DNA from: Micromonospora inaquosa
GTDB taxonomy: Bacteria; Actinomycetota; Actinomycetes; Mycobacteriales; Micromonosporaceae
Direction: 5' to 3'
Assembly: GCF_003857055.1 (NCBI RefSeq)
Contig: NZ_QGSZ01000178.1
Location: 1-64,000, forward strand
Length of the DNA: 64,000 nt
The notes beneath the pieces are model-generated. The model was not told where the DNA came from and ran no database searches. It worked only from the letters and a program-made list of their open reading frames with translations. How positions within the stretch are numbered: position 1 is the first letter of the stretch; each line of letters starts with the position of its first letter. Positions 41,039 through 49,849 of this stretch are shown piece by piece. The translations under genes and the position numbers were made by a program.

Positions 41039-43637
41039 GCTCCGGATCCGCGGCAAGCTCGCCCTGCTCGTGGTGATCCCGCTGCTCAGCATGGTCGGTC
41101 TGGCCGTGCCGGTGATGCTCGACCGGGTCGCCGCCGCGCAGCGGGCCGGTGACACCGCCGAACGGGTCCGGCTGGCCAGCCGGGTCGGCAGCCTGGTCCA
41201 GGATCTCCAGCAGGAACGCATCCTCTCCGTCGGCTTCCTGTTCGGCCGGGTCGAACGCAGTGAACTGGTCCGTAAGTCCGCCGACGTGGACGACCGGGTG
41301 GCCGACCTCCGGGCGGCCCGCAGCGACGCGCTGACCGACGAGGTCGACAGCGCCCTCGACGGCGTGTCCAGCCTCATCGACCTGCGGGCGGCCGTCCTGG
41401 CCCGGGCCGCCAACCCGGGTCAGGTGATGGACGCGTTCGGCCCGGTCAACAAGGGGATCATCGAGTCACTGCGGCTGCCGTTCAGCGTGGACACCAACAC
41501 ATTGCCGGGCCGGCAGGTGCTCGCCCTCGACGGGTTGCTCCGCGCTGACGAGGGCCTCGGCGCCTGCGCCACCCTGAGCCTGCTGGTCAAGGCGATCGGC
41601 ACCCCGGACACCACCGCCGGGTACGTGGCGTGCATCGCCGCGCTCCAGGTCGACAACTCGCGCTTCCGCAGCCTGATCACGCCTGAGCAGCTCACGGTGG
41701 CCCAGCTCAACGAGGCGGCGGTGGCCGCGCGTACCAGCCCCGACTTCCTGGTGACCAGCGCCCGGGATCCGGCCGGCGCCGTTCGCGACGTGCCGATGGA
41801 GGCGCTCTTCCCGGCCGTCCGCACGATGATCCGGCTCGGTCAGTTCGTCGAGAAGAAGCTGGTCGCGGACGTGCTCGCCGAGGTGACGGCCGAGCAACGG
41901 CGCGCGCTGACCGCCGCGTACCTGGTCGGTGCCATGGCGGCGTTGATCCTGACGCTGGTGGTGCTGCTCAGCGTGGCGGTGGCGCGGACGGTGGCCCGAC
42001 CGCTGACCCGGCTCACCCGCTCGGCCGACCGGGTCGCCCGGGTCGCCGAGGCGGAGCTGGTCCGGGTCACCGACGACGAGACGGAGAGACCCCAGGCGGT
42101 CCGGTTGGAGCCGGTGGACATCCGCGCCAACGACGAGATCGGCGACCTGGCGCGGGCCTTCGACCGGGTGCAGAGCACCGCGGCGCAGCTGGTCGAACGG
42201 CAGGTCGCCGGCCGACGCAACGTGGCGCAGATGTTCGGCCACGTCGGGCGGCGTACCCAGAATCTGGTGGGTCGGCAGATCGCGCTGATCGACCGGCTGG
42301 AGCAGCAGGAGGCCGACCCGGGCCGCCTGGAGCACCTGTACCGACTCGACCACATCTCCAGCCGGTTGCGGCGCAACGCCGGCAGCCTCGTGGTGCTCTC
42401 CGGTTCGGCCGGGGCCGACGCGCACACCGCGCCGGTGCCGCTGGCCGACGTGGTCCGGTTGGCGCTCGGCGAGATCGAGGACTACACCCGGGTGGAGGTA
42501 CAGGTGCCGGCGGGCGTCTCGGCCGCACCGGCGGTGGTCGGTGACCTCGTCCTGGCGCTGGCCGAGCTGATGGAGAACGCGACAGTCTTCTCCCCGCCGC
42601 ACACGCGGGTGTTGGTGACCGCCGAGACGTCCGGCCTCGGTGCGCGGCTCACGGTGGTGGACCACGGCATCGGCATGAGCGAGCAACGGCTGGCTGAGGA
42701 GAACGCCCGGTTCACCCGCCGGGAACGGCTCGACCTGGCCCCAACCGAGGTGCTCGGCCTCTTCGTGGTGGGCCGGTTGGCCCGCCGGCACGGCTGGCAG
42801 GTTGCCCTGGCCTCCACCGGCGGCGGCGGGGTGACCGCGCAGTTGGAGATCCCGTCGACGTCGCTGGTGCTGCGCCGTGCCGACCGCGCCGGCGCCACCG
42901 TGGCCCGCGCCGCGGTGCCGGATCGGGATCGGCGCACCACGGCGACCCTCGACCCCGAGCACGACGCGCCGCCCCGCGCGACGGCCGTCGCCGTGCCGGC
43001 CCGCTTCGACTCGGACCTGCTCAGCCGGGCCACCCGCAGCCTGGACGCCGGCCCGTCCTGGAACGCGTTCGGTCGGGGCCAGCCGGAGGAGACCGTTCCC
43101 GAACCCCAGAGCCCGCAGCCGGCGGGCACGCCGGCCGGGTCGCGGGTGCGGCAGCGGGTGCCCGGGGCCACTCTGCACGCCACCGGCGCGACGACCCGGC
43201 CGGTGGACGCCACCAGCGCGGACCCCGCCGCCGCGCGCGCGCTGGTCGAGGCGTTCCAAGCCGGCGTACGCCGCGCCGAGATGCAGGTGGCACCGGGCCT
43301 CGACGGTGCGTCGGCGCGGACGACCAGCGACCCGTCGGCGCGGGCCGGGGTGGCCGAACCGGGCCCGACCGTCGACCTGCCCAGCACACCGGGAGGCGCC
43401 GGCCCCACGGTGCCGCGTGATGGCGGCTCGACCGATGCCGCACCGGAGCGGCCCCGGTTGAGCCGACGGGTACCGGGGGCGAACCTCGCCGCCGTCCCGG
43501 CCTGCCAACCGCCCACCACCCATCTCGGTGACCCGACCGAGGTCCGCGACCTCATCAGCGAGTTCGAGGCGGGCGTCGCCCGCGCTCTCCGCGAAGTCAG
43601 CCCCGACCACCGGAACGAAGAAGGATCATCACGGTGA
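41025..43637 (+). CDS. Conservon sensor kinase CvnA-like (NIT + HAMP + HATPase), 870 aa
   Basis: Residues 1-300 hold a TM helix (LALLVVIPLLSMVGLAVPVM), a nitrate/nitrite-sensing-type helical domain and a second TM (about residues 297-320). A HAMP linker (ARPLTRLTRSADRVARVAE) leads to a DHp-like region (LEHLYRLDHISSRLRRNAGS) and a HATPase with LALAELMENATVFSPP and DHGIGMSEQRL. The last 280 residues are Pro/Ala-rich and disordered, with two VPGA-type segments. This is the CvnA pattern; these proteins signal to the LC7/GTPase partners encoded after it. GTGA links it to the next gene. Confidence 0.9.
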   Translation: MLLGRLRIRGKLALLVVIPLLSMVGLAVPVMLDRVAAAQRAGDTAERVRLASRVGSLVQDLQQERILSVGFLFGRVERSELVRKSADVDDRVADLRAARSDALTDEVDSALDGVSSLIDLRAAVLARAANPGQVMDAFGPVNKGIIESLRLPFSVDTNTLPGRQVLALDGLLRADEGLGACATLSLLVKAIGTPDTTAGYVACIAALQVDNSRFRSLITPEQLTVAQLNEAAVAARTSPDFLVTSARDPAGAVRDVPMEALFPAVRTMIRLGQFVEKKLVADVLAEVTAEQRRALTAAYLVGAMAALILTLVVLLSVAVARTVARPLTRLTRSADRVARVAEAELVRVTDDETERPQAVRLEPVDIRANDEIGDLARAFDRVQSTAAQLVERQVAGRRNVAQMFGHVGRRTQNLVGRQIALIDRLEQQEADPGRLEHLYRLDHISSRLRRNAGSLVVLSGSAGADAHTAPVPLADVVRLALGEIEDYTRVEVQVPAGVSAAPAVVGDLVLALAELMENATVFSPPHTRVLVTAETSGLGARLTVVDHGIGMSEQRLAEENARFTRRERLDLAPTEVLGLFVVGRLARRHGWQVALASTGGGGVTAQLEIPSTSLVLRRADRAGATVARAAVPDRDRRTTATLDPEHDAPPRATAVAVPARFDSDLLSRATRSLDAGPSWNAFGRGQPEETVPEPQSPQPAGTPAGSRVRQRVPGATLHATGATTRPVDATSADPAAARALVEAFQAGVRRAEMQVAPGLDGASARTTSDPSARAGVAEPGPTVDLPSTPGGAGPTVPRDGGSTDAAPERPRLSRRVPGANLAAVPACQPPTTHLGDPTEVRDLISEFEAGVARALREVSPDHRNEEGSSR

Positions 43638-44107
43638 CCAGCCCCTTCCTGCACGACAACGTCGACCAGACCCAGCCCAGCACCAATGGGGACCTCAGCC
43701 CGGAGGCCCGTACGTTCAACTGGCTGCTGGACTCCTTCACCTCCAGCACCGCCGGGGTCCTGGAGGCGATCGCGGTCTCCTCGGACGGTCTGCTGATGGC
43801 CATGTCGGCGATCAAGGATCGGTCCAACGCGGAGCGGTTGGCCGCCGTCGTGTCCGGGATGACCAGCCTCGCCGGCGGGGCCGCCAGCTGGTACGCGCTC
43901 GGCGGCCTGAACCGGGTGATCGTCGACATGGCCGACGGCTACCTGCTGATCAGCGCGATCAGCAGCGGTTCCGTGCTCGGGGTGGTCGCCGACCGGTCGG
44001 CGAACCTGGGCACCGTCGCGTACGAGATGACGCTCTTCGCCGGGCGGGCCGGTGGCGCCCTGACCCCGCGACTGATCGTCGAGTTGAAGAACGCCGTTCA
44101 GCAGTGA
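43634..44107 (+). CDS. Roadblock/LC7 domain protein CvnB-like, 157 aa
   Basis: The product starts TSPFLHDNVDQTQPSTNG and has the Roadblock/LC7 fold with FNWLLDSFTSSTAGVLEAIA, VSSDGLLMAMSAIKDRSNAE and GGLNRVIVDMADGYLLISAI. Such proteins act as GTPase-activating partners of Mgl/Cvn-type small GTPases in bacteria. It is the second gene of a four-gene conservon; GTG overlaps the kinase stop and its TGA overlaps the next GTG. Length matches CvnB. Confidence 0.93.
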   Translation: MTSPFLHDNVDQTQPSTNGDLSPEARTFNWLLDSFTSSTAGVLEAIAVSSDGLLMAMSAIKDRSNAERLAAVVSGMTSLAGGAASWYALGGLNRVIVDMADGYLLISAISSGSVLGVVADRSANLGTVAYEMTLFAGRAGGALTPRLIVELKNAVQQ

Positions 44108-44586
44108 CCCCCGACGTCGCCGGCGAGGATCCGGATTCGGAACCCAGGGTTCGGATCCGCCCGTACCTGCGCACGTCAGCATCGTTCGGGGACGGCGCGG
44201 CGGCGACACCGGTGCTGCCGGAGCCGGACGGGGACCAACCGTCCGGCCCCCGTCCGTTCGTGCTCACCGCCGGGCGGGTGGCGGGTGCCGACCCGGCGAT
44301 CGGGCTGGAGACCCAGGTGACCGTCCGCATGGACAGCACCGGGTGGGTCGGCCCGCCGGGCGCCCTGCTGGCACCGGAGCTTCAGACGATCATCGCGCTC
44401 TGCGTCGAGCCGATCTCGGTGGCCGAGATCTCGGCCCGCGCCCGCTTGCACTTCGGCGTGGTCCGGGTCCTGGTCGGCGACCTACGCGCCGCCGGGCACC
44501 TGGACGTGCACGTCACCGACACCGACGACGCTGTCGACCCCGATCTCATCCTGCGAGTGATTGATGGACTCCGTGCGATCTCCTGA
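44104..44586 (+). CDS. DUF742 protein CvnC-like, 160 aa
   Basis: From GTG 44104 the product reads RIRPYLRTSASFGDGAAATP, FVLTAGRVAGADPAIGLETQ, then LAPELQTIIALCVEPISVAE, and ARLHFGVVRVLVGDLRAAGH. The C-terminal part resembles a winged helix, as in DUF742. It is the third conservon gene, translationally coupled by GTGA upstream, and overlaps the GTPase gene by 23 nt. In conservons this protein is thought to join the Roadblock/GTPase complex; no DNA target is known. Confidence 0.92.
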   Translation: MTPDVAGEDPDSEPRVRIRPYLRTSASFGDGAAATPVLPEPDGDQPSGPRPFVLTAGRVAGADPAIGLETQVTVRMDSTGWVGPPGALLAPELQTIIALCVEPISVAEISARARLHFGVVRVLVGDLRAAGHLDVHVTDTDDAVDPDLILRVIDGLRAIS

Positions 44587-45322
44587 ATGGCCGGCCGCCC
44601 CGCTCGGCGGGGTCGCCGCGAACAGCGCCGCCGCCCGTTACGGCATGTCTTCGGGCACCGGGCCGATAGTCGGGCGGGCCGGGCCACCGCCGACCGCGCC
44701 GCCGCCGTACCGGCCCTCGTCCGGGACAGGGTCGGTGCCGCCTCCGGTCGGTAGGCCGGCCGCACCGCCGATCCCGGTCAAGATCCTGGTCGCCGGTGGA
44801 TTCGGGGTGGGTAAGACCACCACAGTGGGTGCGATCTCCGAGATCGCGCCCCTGACCACCGAGGCCGAGATGACCAGCGCAGGGATCGGCGTGGACGACC
44901 CGGGTGCCCGGTCGGCCAAGACCACCACCACGGTCGCGATGGACTTCGGCTGCGTGACGATCGACCGGAGTCTGAAGCTCTACCTGTTCGGCACGCCGGG
45001 GCAGACCCGGTTCGGCTTCATGTGGGACGACCTGGCCCGGGGAGCGCTCGGCGCGCTGGTGGTGGTGGACAGCGCCCGGCTGGACGACTGTTTCCCGGCC
45101 ATCGACTTCTTCGAGCGGGCCGGGCTGCCGTTCGTCGTCGGGGTCAACGCCTTCGACGGGCGACTGGCCCTGGAGCTCGGCGAGATCCGTTGGGCGCTGG
45201 CCATCGGCGATCATGTACCCCTGGTGCAGTTCGATGCCCGCGACCGGCGCTCGGTGCGGGACGCCCTACTGGTCGTCCTGGACCGCGCGCTGGACCGCGC
45301 TACCCGGGACAGGAAGGCCTGA
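44564..45322 (+). CDS. Conservon small GTPase CvnD-like, 252 aa
   Basis: After a Pro-rich 65-residue N-terminus comes a Ras-like GTPase: P-loop LVAGGFGVGKTTTVGAIS, the G2 threonine stretch SAKTTTTVAMDFG, G3 LFGTPGQTRFGFMWDD, and a degenerate G4 GVNAFDG (Asn-Ala-Phe-Asp in place of NKxD). G5 is not obvious (FDARD may serve). CvnD proteins act as switches with CvnA-C. ATG 44564 overlaps cvnC. It is the last gene of the conservon; a 38-bp gap follows. Confidence 0.93.
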   Translation: MDSVRSPEWPAAPLGGVAANSAAARYGMSSGTGPIVGRAGPPPTAPPPYRPSSGTGSVPPPVGRPAAPPIPVKILVAGGFGVGKTTTVGAISEIAPLTTEAEMTSAGIGVDDPGARSAKTTTTVAMDFGCVTIDRSLKLYLFGTPGQTRFGFMWDDLARGALGALVVVDSARLDDCFPAIDFFERAGLPFVVGVNAFDGRLALELGEIRWALAIGDHVPLVQFDARDRRSVRDALLVVLDRALDRATRDRKA

Positions 45323-45360
45323 GCCAGCCAGCTCCGGCCGTGGCGGGAAGAGGTGATCTG

Positions 45361-45873
45361 GTGAGGGGCGACCTGGACGAGACGCTGGCCCGGCTGGCCC
45401 GACGTGAGGAGGCGTCGCGCCGTCGGGCCGCCGAGCGTGACGACACCACCGCACCGTCGAGCCCGCCCGGCCCCGGCGGCGACACCCGCAACGCCCGGTC
45501 GGGTCGACACGACCCGCGGCACGCGGGGGTGGAGTCCCCGAGCGAGGTGGCCGGATGGGGACCGGTCGAGGAGGTGGCCGAGGCGGTCCGCCAGGTCGTC
45601 GGGGCCCACCCCGGGCTGGCGGTGACCGTGCAGGTGGAGCACGCCGGGCGGGCGTACCCGATGCGGGTGTCCTGGGACGGGTCTGCGGTCACGGTCGGGC
45701 CGGTGCCTCCGCCGACCCCGGTGGAACCCCCGCCGGCCTGGCCGCTCTCGGGTCGGACGGTGCCCGCCTGGGCGCCGGGCCCGGACGGTCTGACCCCGGA
45801 CCCGGCGGCCCGGTTGGCCGAGCTGATCCGACGCGACCCGACGCTGCTGGACGAGCTGGATCCGCGGCGCTGA
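45361..45873 (+). CDS. Hypothetical Pro/Arg-rich protein, 170 aa
   Basis: AAGAGGTGATCTG precedes GTG 45361. The N-terminal half is charged and disordered (LARLARREEASRRRAAERDD), and the C-terminal half has a small alpha/beta domain (VAEAVRQVVGAHPGLAVTVQ, AYPMRVSWDGSAVTVGPV). No known family, signal or TM helix. Its position between conservon and AAA ATPase suggests the same transcript, but the 38-bp gap and separate RBS leave that open. Confidence 0.6.
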   Translation: MRGDLDETLARLARREEASRRRAAERDDTTAPSSPPGPGGDTRNARSGRHDPRHAGVESPSEVAGWGPVEEVAEAVRQVVGAHPGLAVTVQVEHAGRAYPMRVSWDGSAVTVGPVPPPTPVEPPPAWPLSGRTVPAWAPGPDGLTPDPAARLAELIRRDPTLLDELDPRR

Positions 45874-45909
45874 CCGGCGGGGCTGGCTGCTGGCGGCTAC
45901 GGTCGGGCA

Positions 45910-48123
45910 GTGGCGCAACCCGACCTGACTCTGACGGCGAGCCTGCGGCCGGCGGCGCTGGACGCCCGACGGGGCGTCGTGCGCCTGCACCCGGAGGCGC
46001 TGACCGCGCTGGGGCTGCGCCCCGGCGACCCGGTCCGCCTTGCCGGTCGCCGGGAGACGGCCGGAATCGCGGTGGCCGCCGGGCCGGGCGCGAGCAGCGC
46101 TCTGCTGTACGCCGACGACCTGACGTTGGGCAACCTGGGTCTGCGTGACGGCGGTCAGGTGCTGGTGAGTCCGGTGCCGTTGGTTCCGGCGAGCCGGGTA
46201 GTCCTGGCCGGGCCGGTGGAGGTCGTCGCGGCGGTCAGCCCCGAGATGCTCCGGCTGGCCCTGCTGGGCAAGGTGCTCACCGCCGGGGATGACGTGTCGC
46301 TGCTGCCGCAGGACGTGCTGCCGGACGCCTCGGTCCGCAGCCTGGTCGAGGCGGCGCGGCGCAGCCTCGCCAACACCGTGGGTTTCGCCTGGACCAGCAC
46401 GCTGCTCACCGTGGTCAGTGTCGAGCCGGCGGCCGGCGCGCTGGTCACCATGGGCACGTCGGTCGGTTGGCAGCACGGCGCGACCACCCACGGCGGGCCT
46501 GCTCCGGGCGGCGCGACGCCGGCCCGGCCGGGTGCGAGCGCCGACGCCGTTCCGGTGGAGGACGCACCGGACGTGGACGAGTTGCCCGGTCTGCGGGCCC
46601 AGGCCGAGGAACTGACCGAGCTGCTGGACCTCGGCTTCCACCACCGGGAGGTGTTGGGCCGGCTCGGCACCACCATCTCGTTGGGCGTGTTGCTGGTCGG
46701 CCCGGCGGGTTCCGGGAAGTCGGCGCTGGTCCGGGCGGTGGCCGCCCGGGTCGGTGCCCGCGTGCACCCGCTCTGGGCGCCGGAGGTGGCGGCGCTGACC
46801 AGTCAGGCCGCCGCCGAACGGTTGCGCGCCGCGGCGGCGGCGGCCCGAGCCGGCGGGCCGGCGGTGCTGCTGGTCACCGACGTCGAGGCGCTCGTACCCG
46901 CGGATGAGCCCGGCCCGGTGGCGACGGTGTTCCGTCAGGTGCTCGCGGAGAGCGTCCGCGCCGGCATCGCCGTGGTCTGCACCACCGGCCGGCCGGAGGC
47001 GGTCGACCCCGCACTGCGCGCGCCGGACCTGCTGTCGCTGCGGATCAGCGTGCCGCTGCCGGATCAGGCGTTGCGCCGTGAACAGCTCACCGTGCTGACC
47101 CGGCAGGTGCCGTTGGCCGACGACGTCCGGCTGGACGACGTGGCCGCGCGGACCCCCGGGTTCGTCGCGGCGGACCTGGCCGCACTGGTCCGGGAGGCCG
47201 GGGTTCGCGCGGCGCTGCGGCAGAAGTCCGCCGAGACGCCGACGGTGTCGATGGCCGATTTCACCGCCGCCCGGGAAGTGGTCCGGCCGACCACGATGGC
47301 GGCGTCCACCCTGGACCTGGCGTCGGTGACCCTGGACGACGTGGGTGGGCTGAACGAGGTCAAGCAGACGTTGACCGAGTCGGTGCTCTGGCCGCTGACC
47401 TACCCGGACACCTTCGCCCGGCTCGGCGTGCAGCCGCCGCGCGGCGTGCTGCTCTACGGGCCGCCGGGTTGCGGCAAGACCTACCTGGTCACCGCGCTGG
47501 CCGGGTCGGGGCGGGCCAACGTGCTGTCGGTCAAGGGCGCCGAACTGCTCTCCAAGTGGGTCGGTGAGAGCGAACGCGCGGTCCGTGAGCTGTTCCGGCG
47601 GGCCCGGGAGGCGGCCCCCACCCTGATCTTCCTGGACGAGGTGGACGCGCTGGCACCGGTGCGCGGCCAGGCCACCGACGGTGGCACCACGGACCGGGTG
47701 GTCGCCGCCCTGCTCACCGAGTTGGACGGAATCGAGACGCTGCGCAACGTGGTGGTGGTCGGGGCCACGAACCGGCCGGACCTGGTCGACCCGGCGCTGC
47801 TGCGGCCGGGCCGGTTGGAGCGACTGGTCTACGTGCCACCGCCGGACGGGCCGGCCCGCACGGAGATCCTGCGGGCGGCGTCCCGGCAGGTGCCGTTGGC
47901 ACCGGAGGTCGACCTGGCCGCCCTCGGCGACGAGCTGACCGGCTTCTCCGCCGCGGACTGCGCGGCGCTGGTCCGCGAAGCGGCGTTGGCCGCGATGCGG
48001 GAGTCGCTCGCCGCCGCCACGGTCACCGCCGAACACGTGTCGGCCGCCCGGGCCCGGGTACGCCCGTCGCTCGACCCGGCCCAGGTCGCCTGGTTGGCCG
48101 CGTACGCCGCCAACCGGGAGTGA
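45910..48123 (+). CDS. CDC48/VCP-like double AAA+ ATPase, 737 aa
   Basis: The N-terminal region (LRPGDPVRLAGRRET...) resembles the CDC48 N-domain. D1 has Walker A GPAGSGKSALVRA (about residue 264) but a degenerate Walker B, VLLVTDVEAL. D2 is canonical: Walker A LYGPPGCGKTYLVTAL (about 516), pore loop LSKWVGESERAVRELF, Walker B LIFLDEVDALAP and RPGRLERLVYVPPPD. Such ATPases unfold proteins or remodel complexes. D1 probably binds but poorly hydrolyses ATP. GTG 45910 lies 6 nt after TACGGT, so it may have its own leaderless promoter. Confidence 0.92.
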   Translation: MAQPDLTLTASLRPAALDARRGVVRLHPEALTALGLRPGDPVRLAGRRETAGIAVAAGPGASSALLYADDLTLGNLGLRDGGQVLVSPVPLVPASRVVLAGPVEVVAAVSPEMLRLALLGKVLTAGDDVSLLPQDVLPDASVRSLVEAARRSLANTVGFAWTSTLLTVVSVEPAAGALVTMGTSVGWQHGATTHGGPAPGGATPARPGASADAVPVEDAPDVDELPGLRAQAEELTELLDLGFHHREVLGRLGTTISLGVLLVGPAGSGKSALVRAVAARVGARVHPLWAPEVAALTSQAAAERLRAAAAAARAGGPAVLLVTDVEALVPADEPGPVATVFRQVLAESVRAGIAVVCTTGRPEAVDPALRAPDLLSLRISVPLPDQALRREQLTVLTRQVPLADDVRLDDVAARTPGFVAADLAALVREAGVRAALRQKSAETPTVSMADFTAAREVVRPTTMAASTLDLASVTLDDVGGLNEVKQTLTESVLWPLTYPDTFARLGVQPPRGVLLYGPPGCGKTYLVTALAGSGRANVLSVKGAELLSKWVGESERAVRELFRRAREAAPTLIFLDEVDALAPVRGQATDGGTTDRVVAALLTELDGIETLRNVVVVGATNRPDLVDPALLRPGRLERLVYVPPPDGPARTEILRAASRQVPLAPEVDLAALGDELTGFSAADCAALVREAALAAMRESLAAATVTAEHVSAARARVRPSLDPAQVAWLAAYAANRE

Positions 48124-48215
48124 CCAACCAGTACAACCTTTCGTCACGCCCAGGGCGTTCCTAGTACGTCATATTCCTCAGTGGAGTCATCCACTGTGAC
48201 GTCAGGTGGTGTTCC

Positions 48216-49148
48216 TTGCGCAAGCGGCTCTCTCTCCTCCTCGTCCCCCTCGTTGCGGCGGCGGCCCTGGTCTCGGTCGGCGCACCGGCGACGGCCCATC
48301 CGGCGAAGCCGTTCCCCGCCCGGATCGCGCTGCCGGACGGGTTCACCCCGGAAGGGTTGACGATCGGCCGGGGCACCACCGTGTTCGTCGGGTCAATTCT
48401 GGACGGCGCCGTATGGCGGGGTGACTTACGCACCGGCCGCGGCTCGGTGCTGATCCCCGGCACACCGGGCACCGACAAGGCGGGCCTCAAGCTCGACCCG
48501 CAGGGCCGGCTCTGGACCGCCGACTTCTCCGGCGGCGGCGCGAGCGTGTACGACGCGAACACCGGCACCAAGCTGGCCCACTACCAGTTCACCGATGTGC
48601 CGGGCAGCTACATCAACGACCTGGTGATCACCCAGCGAGCGGTCTACTTCACCGACTCCGCGCGCCAGGTGCTGTACGTGGTGCCCCTGGGCCCTGGTGG
48701 CCGCCTTCCCGCCCCCACCGCCTTCCGGGTGCTGCAGCTCAGCGGTCCGGCCGCCACTCCGGACGTCTACCACAACGGGATCGTGGCACTGCCGGACGGC
48801 GATCTGCTGGTGGCGCAGATGTTGAACGGTCAACTCGTACGCGTCGACCCGCGTACCGGCGGCAGCCGCCTCGTCGACCTCGGCGGCTACTCGATCGAGC
48901 GGGCCGACGGGCTGGTGCTGCGCGGACACACCCTCTACGTGATCCGCAACCTGTCCAACGTCATCGCGGTGGTCCGGATGAACGCCGGCTTCAACGCCGG
49001 GGTGGTGCAGCGGGAGATCACCGGCCCGCAGCTACGGTCGCCGGCCACCGGTGACCTGCTCGGCTCGGCGTTGTACGTGGTGAACGGCCGGTTCGACGTG
49101 GAGTCGACGCCGAGCACCGACTACGACATCGTCCGGCTGCCGGCCTGA
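48216..49148 (+). CDS. Secreted SMP-30/gluconolactonase-like beta-propeller protein, 310 aa
   Basis: From TTG 48216 (after AGGTGG) the product has a Sec signal (RKRLSLLLVPLVAAAALVS, cleavage near ATAHPA, residue about 27) and a six-bladed-propeller sequence with LDPQGRLWTADFSGGG, YINDLVITQRAVYFTDSARQ, DVYHNGIVALPDGDLLVAQ and ERADGLVLRGHTLYVI. It is probably extracellular and may act on lactones or simply bind; the active site is not certain. CAGTGGA-GTCA-TCCACTG (48179-48196) precedes the RBS as a possible operator. Confidence 0.85.
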   Translation: MRKRLSLLLVPLVAAAALVSVGAPATAHPAKPFPARIALPDGFTPEGLTIGRGTTVFVGSILDGAVWRGDLRTGRGSVLIPGTPGTDKAGLKLDPQGRLWTADFSGGGASVYDANTGTKLAHYQFTDVPGSYINDLVITQRAVYFTDSARQVLYVVPLGPGGRLPAPTAFRVLQLSGPAATPDVYHNGIVALPDGDLLVAQMLNGQLVRVDPRTGGSRLVDLGGYSIERADGLVLRGHTLYVIRNLSNVIAVVRMNAGFNAGVVQREITGPQLRSPATGDLLGSALYVVNGRFDVESTPSTDYDIVRLPA

Positions 49149-49158
49149 CCTGGGTGGT

Positions 49159-49185
49159 CGGCGGCGGCCCCTGGGGTCGCCGCCG
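49159..49185. terminator. Bidirectional terminator between propeller gene and GNAT gene
   Basis: CGGCGGCG (49159-49166) and CGCCGCCG (49178-49185) are perfect arms around an 11-nt loop in the 51-bp gap between convergent genes. Confidence 0.65.
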
Positions 49186-49199
49186 GCCCAACGGGCACC

Positions 49200-49709
49200 T
49201 CAGAAGGCGGGCGGCGTCGAGTCGAGGCAGATCTCGGCGCGGATCTTGCCGTCGTCCTCGCGCAGTTTCGCGCCGCATTTCTGCAGGACCGCGACCGCAC
49301 CGATGTTGTCCGGGGTCGTCTCGGCGACCACCGCCCGCATGCCCGCCCGAGCGGCGGAGTTCAACAGCTCCCGCAGGGCGGCGGCGCCGATCCCCTGCCC
49401 CCGTGCCGAGCGGCCGAGCCACATCCCGGTCTCCACAGTGCCGGGCTCATCACAGCGCGTCATCCGCACCATGCCCATCACCTCGCCACCGACGAGGATG
49501 GCGTACATCTGGGAACGGGTCGGGCCGTCCAGCCCGCCGAAGCTCGCCCGGTGGAAGTCCCGGAAGGCCTCGCGGCGGGCGAGTGACCAGCCGGCGGGGG
49601 CCTCGACCGGGGGCATGACATCGCCGGGCTCCGCCTCCGCAGCCGCTACGGAGAGCAACGGCTCCAGGTTCCGCTCGTCCACCGGCTCCAGCCGGACCGC
49701 ACCCGCCAC
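49200..49709 (-). CDS. GNAT family N-acetyltransferase, 169 aa
   Basis: The product reads VAGAVRLEPVDERNLEPLLS, then ETGMWLGRSARGQGIGAAAL as the acetyl-CoA loop, and MRAVVAETTPDNIGAVAVLQ for the last GNAT motif. Length fits a single-domain acetyltransferase. GTG 49709 is chosen because CAGACT lies 7 nt upstream, as at the HD gene, and the family usually starts a few residues before VRLEP. The ATG at 49751 is an alternative. The acceptor is unknown. Confidence 0.8.
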   Translation of the reverse strand: MAGAVRLEPVDERNLEPLLSVAAAEAEPGDVMPPVEAPAGWSLARREAFRDFHRASFGGLDGPTRSQMYAILVGGEVMGMVRMTRCDEPGTVETGMWLGRSARGQGIGAAALRELLNSAARAGMRAVVAETTPDNIGAVAVLQKCGAKLREDDGKIRAEICLDSTPPAF

Positions 49710-49849
49710 GTGCCGCAGTCTGCCGCCCTCATCGGCCGAAGTCCACCCCATTGGCCATCCACTGGCGGTCCGGACAGCGGTACCGGCCGGTCGGGCGGCC
49801 CTGGTGTTCCGCATCACGCTCTGTTGTCACCCGACCGGGTGTCGAACGC

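Noticed and set aside
45211-48147. 978-codon minus-strand frame opposite the AAA ATPase
   Set aside because: Antisense shadow with biased composition; the plus strand encodes intact Walker motifs.
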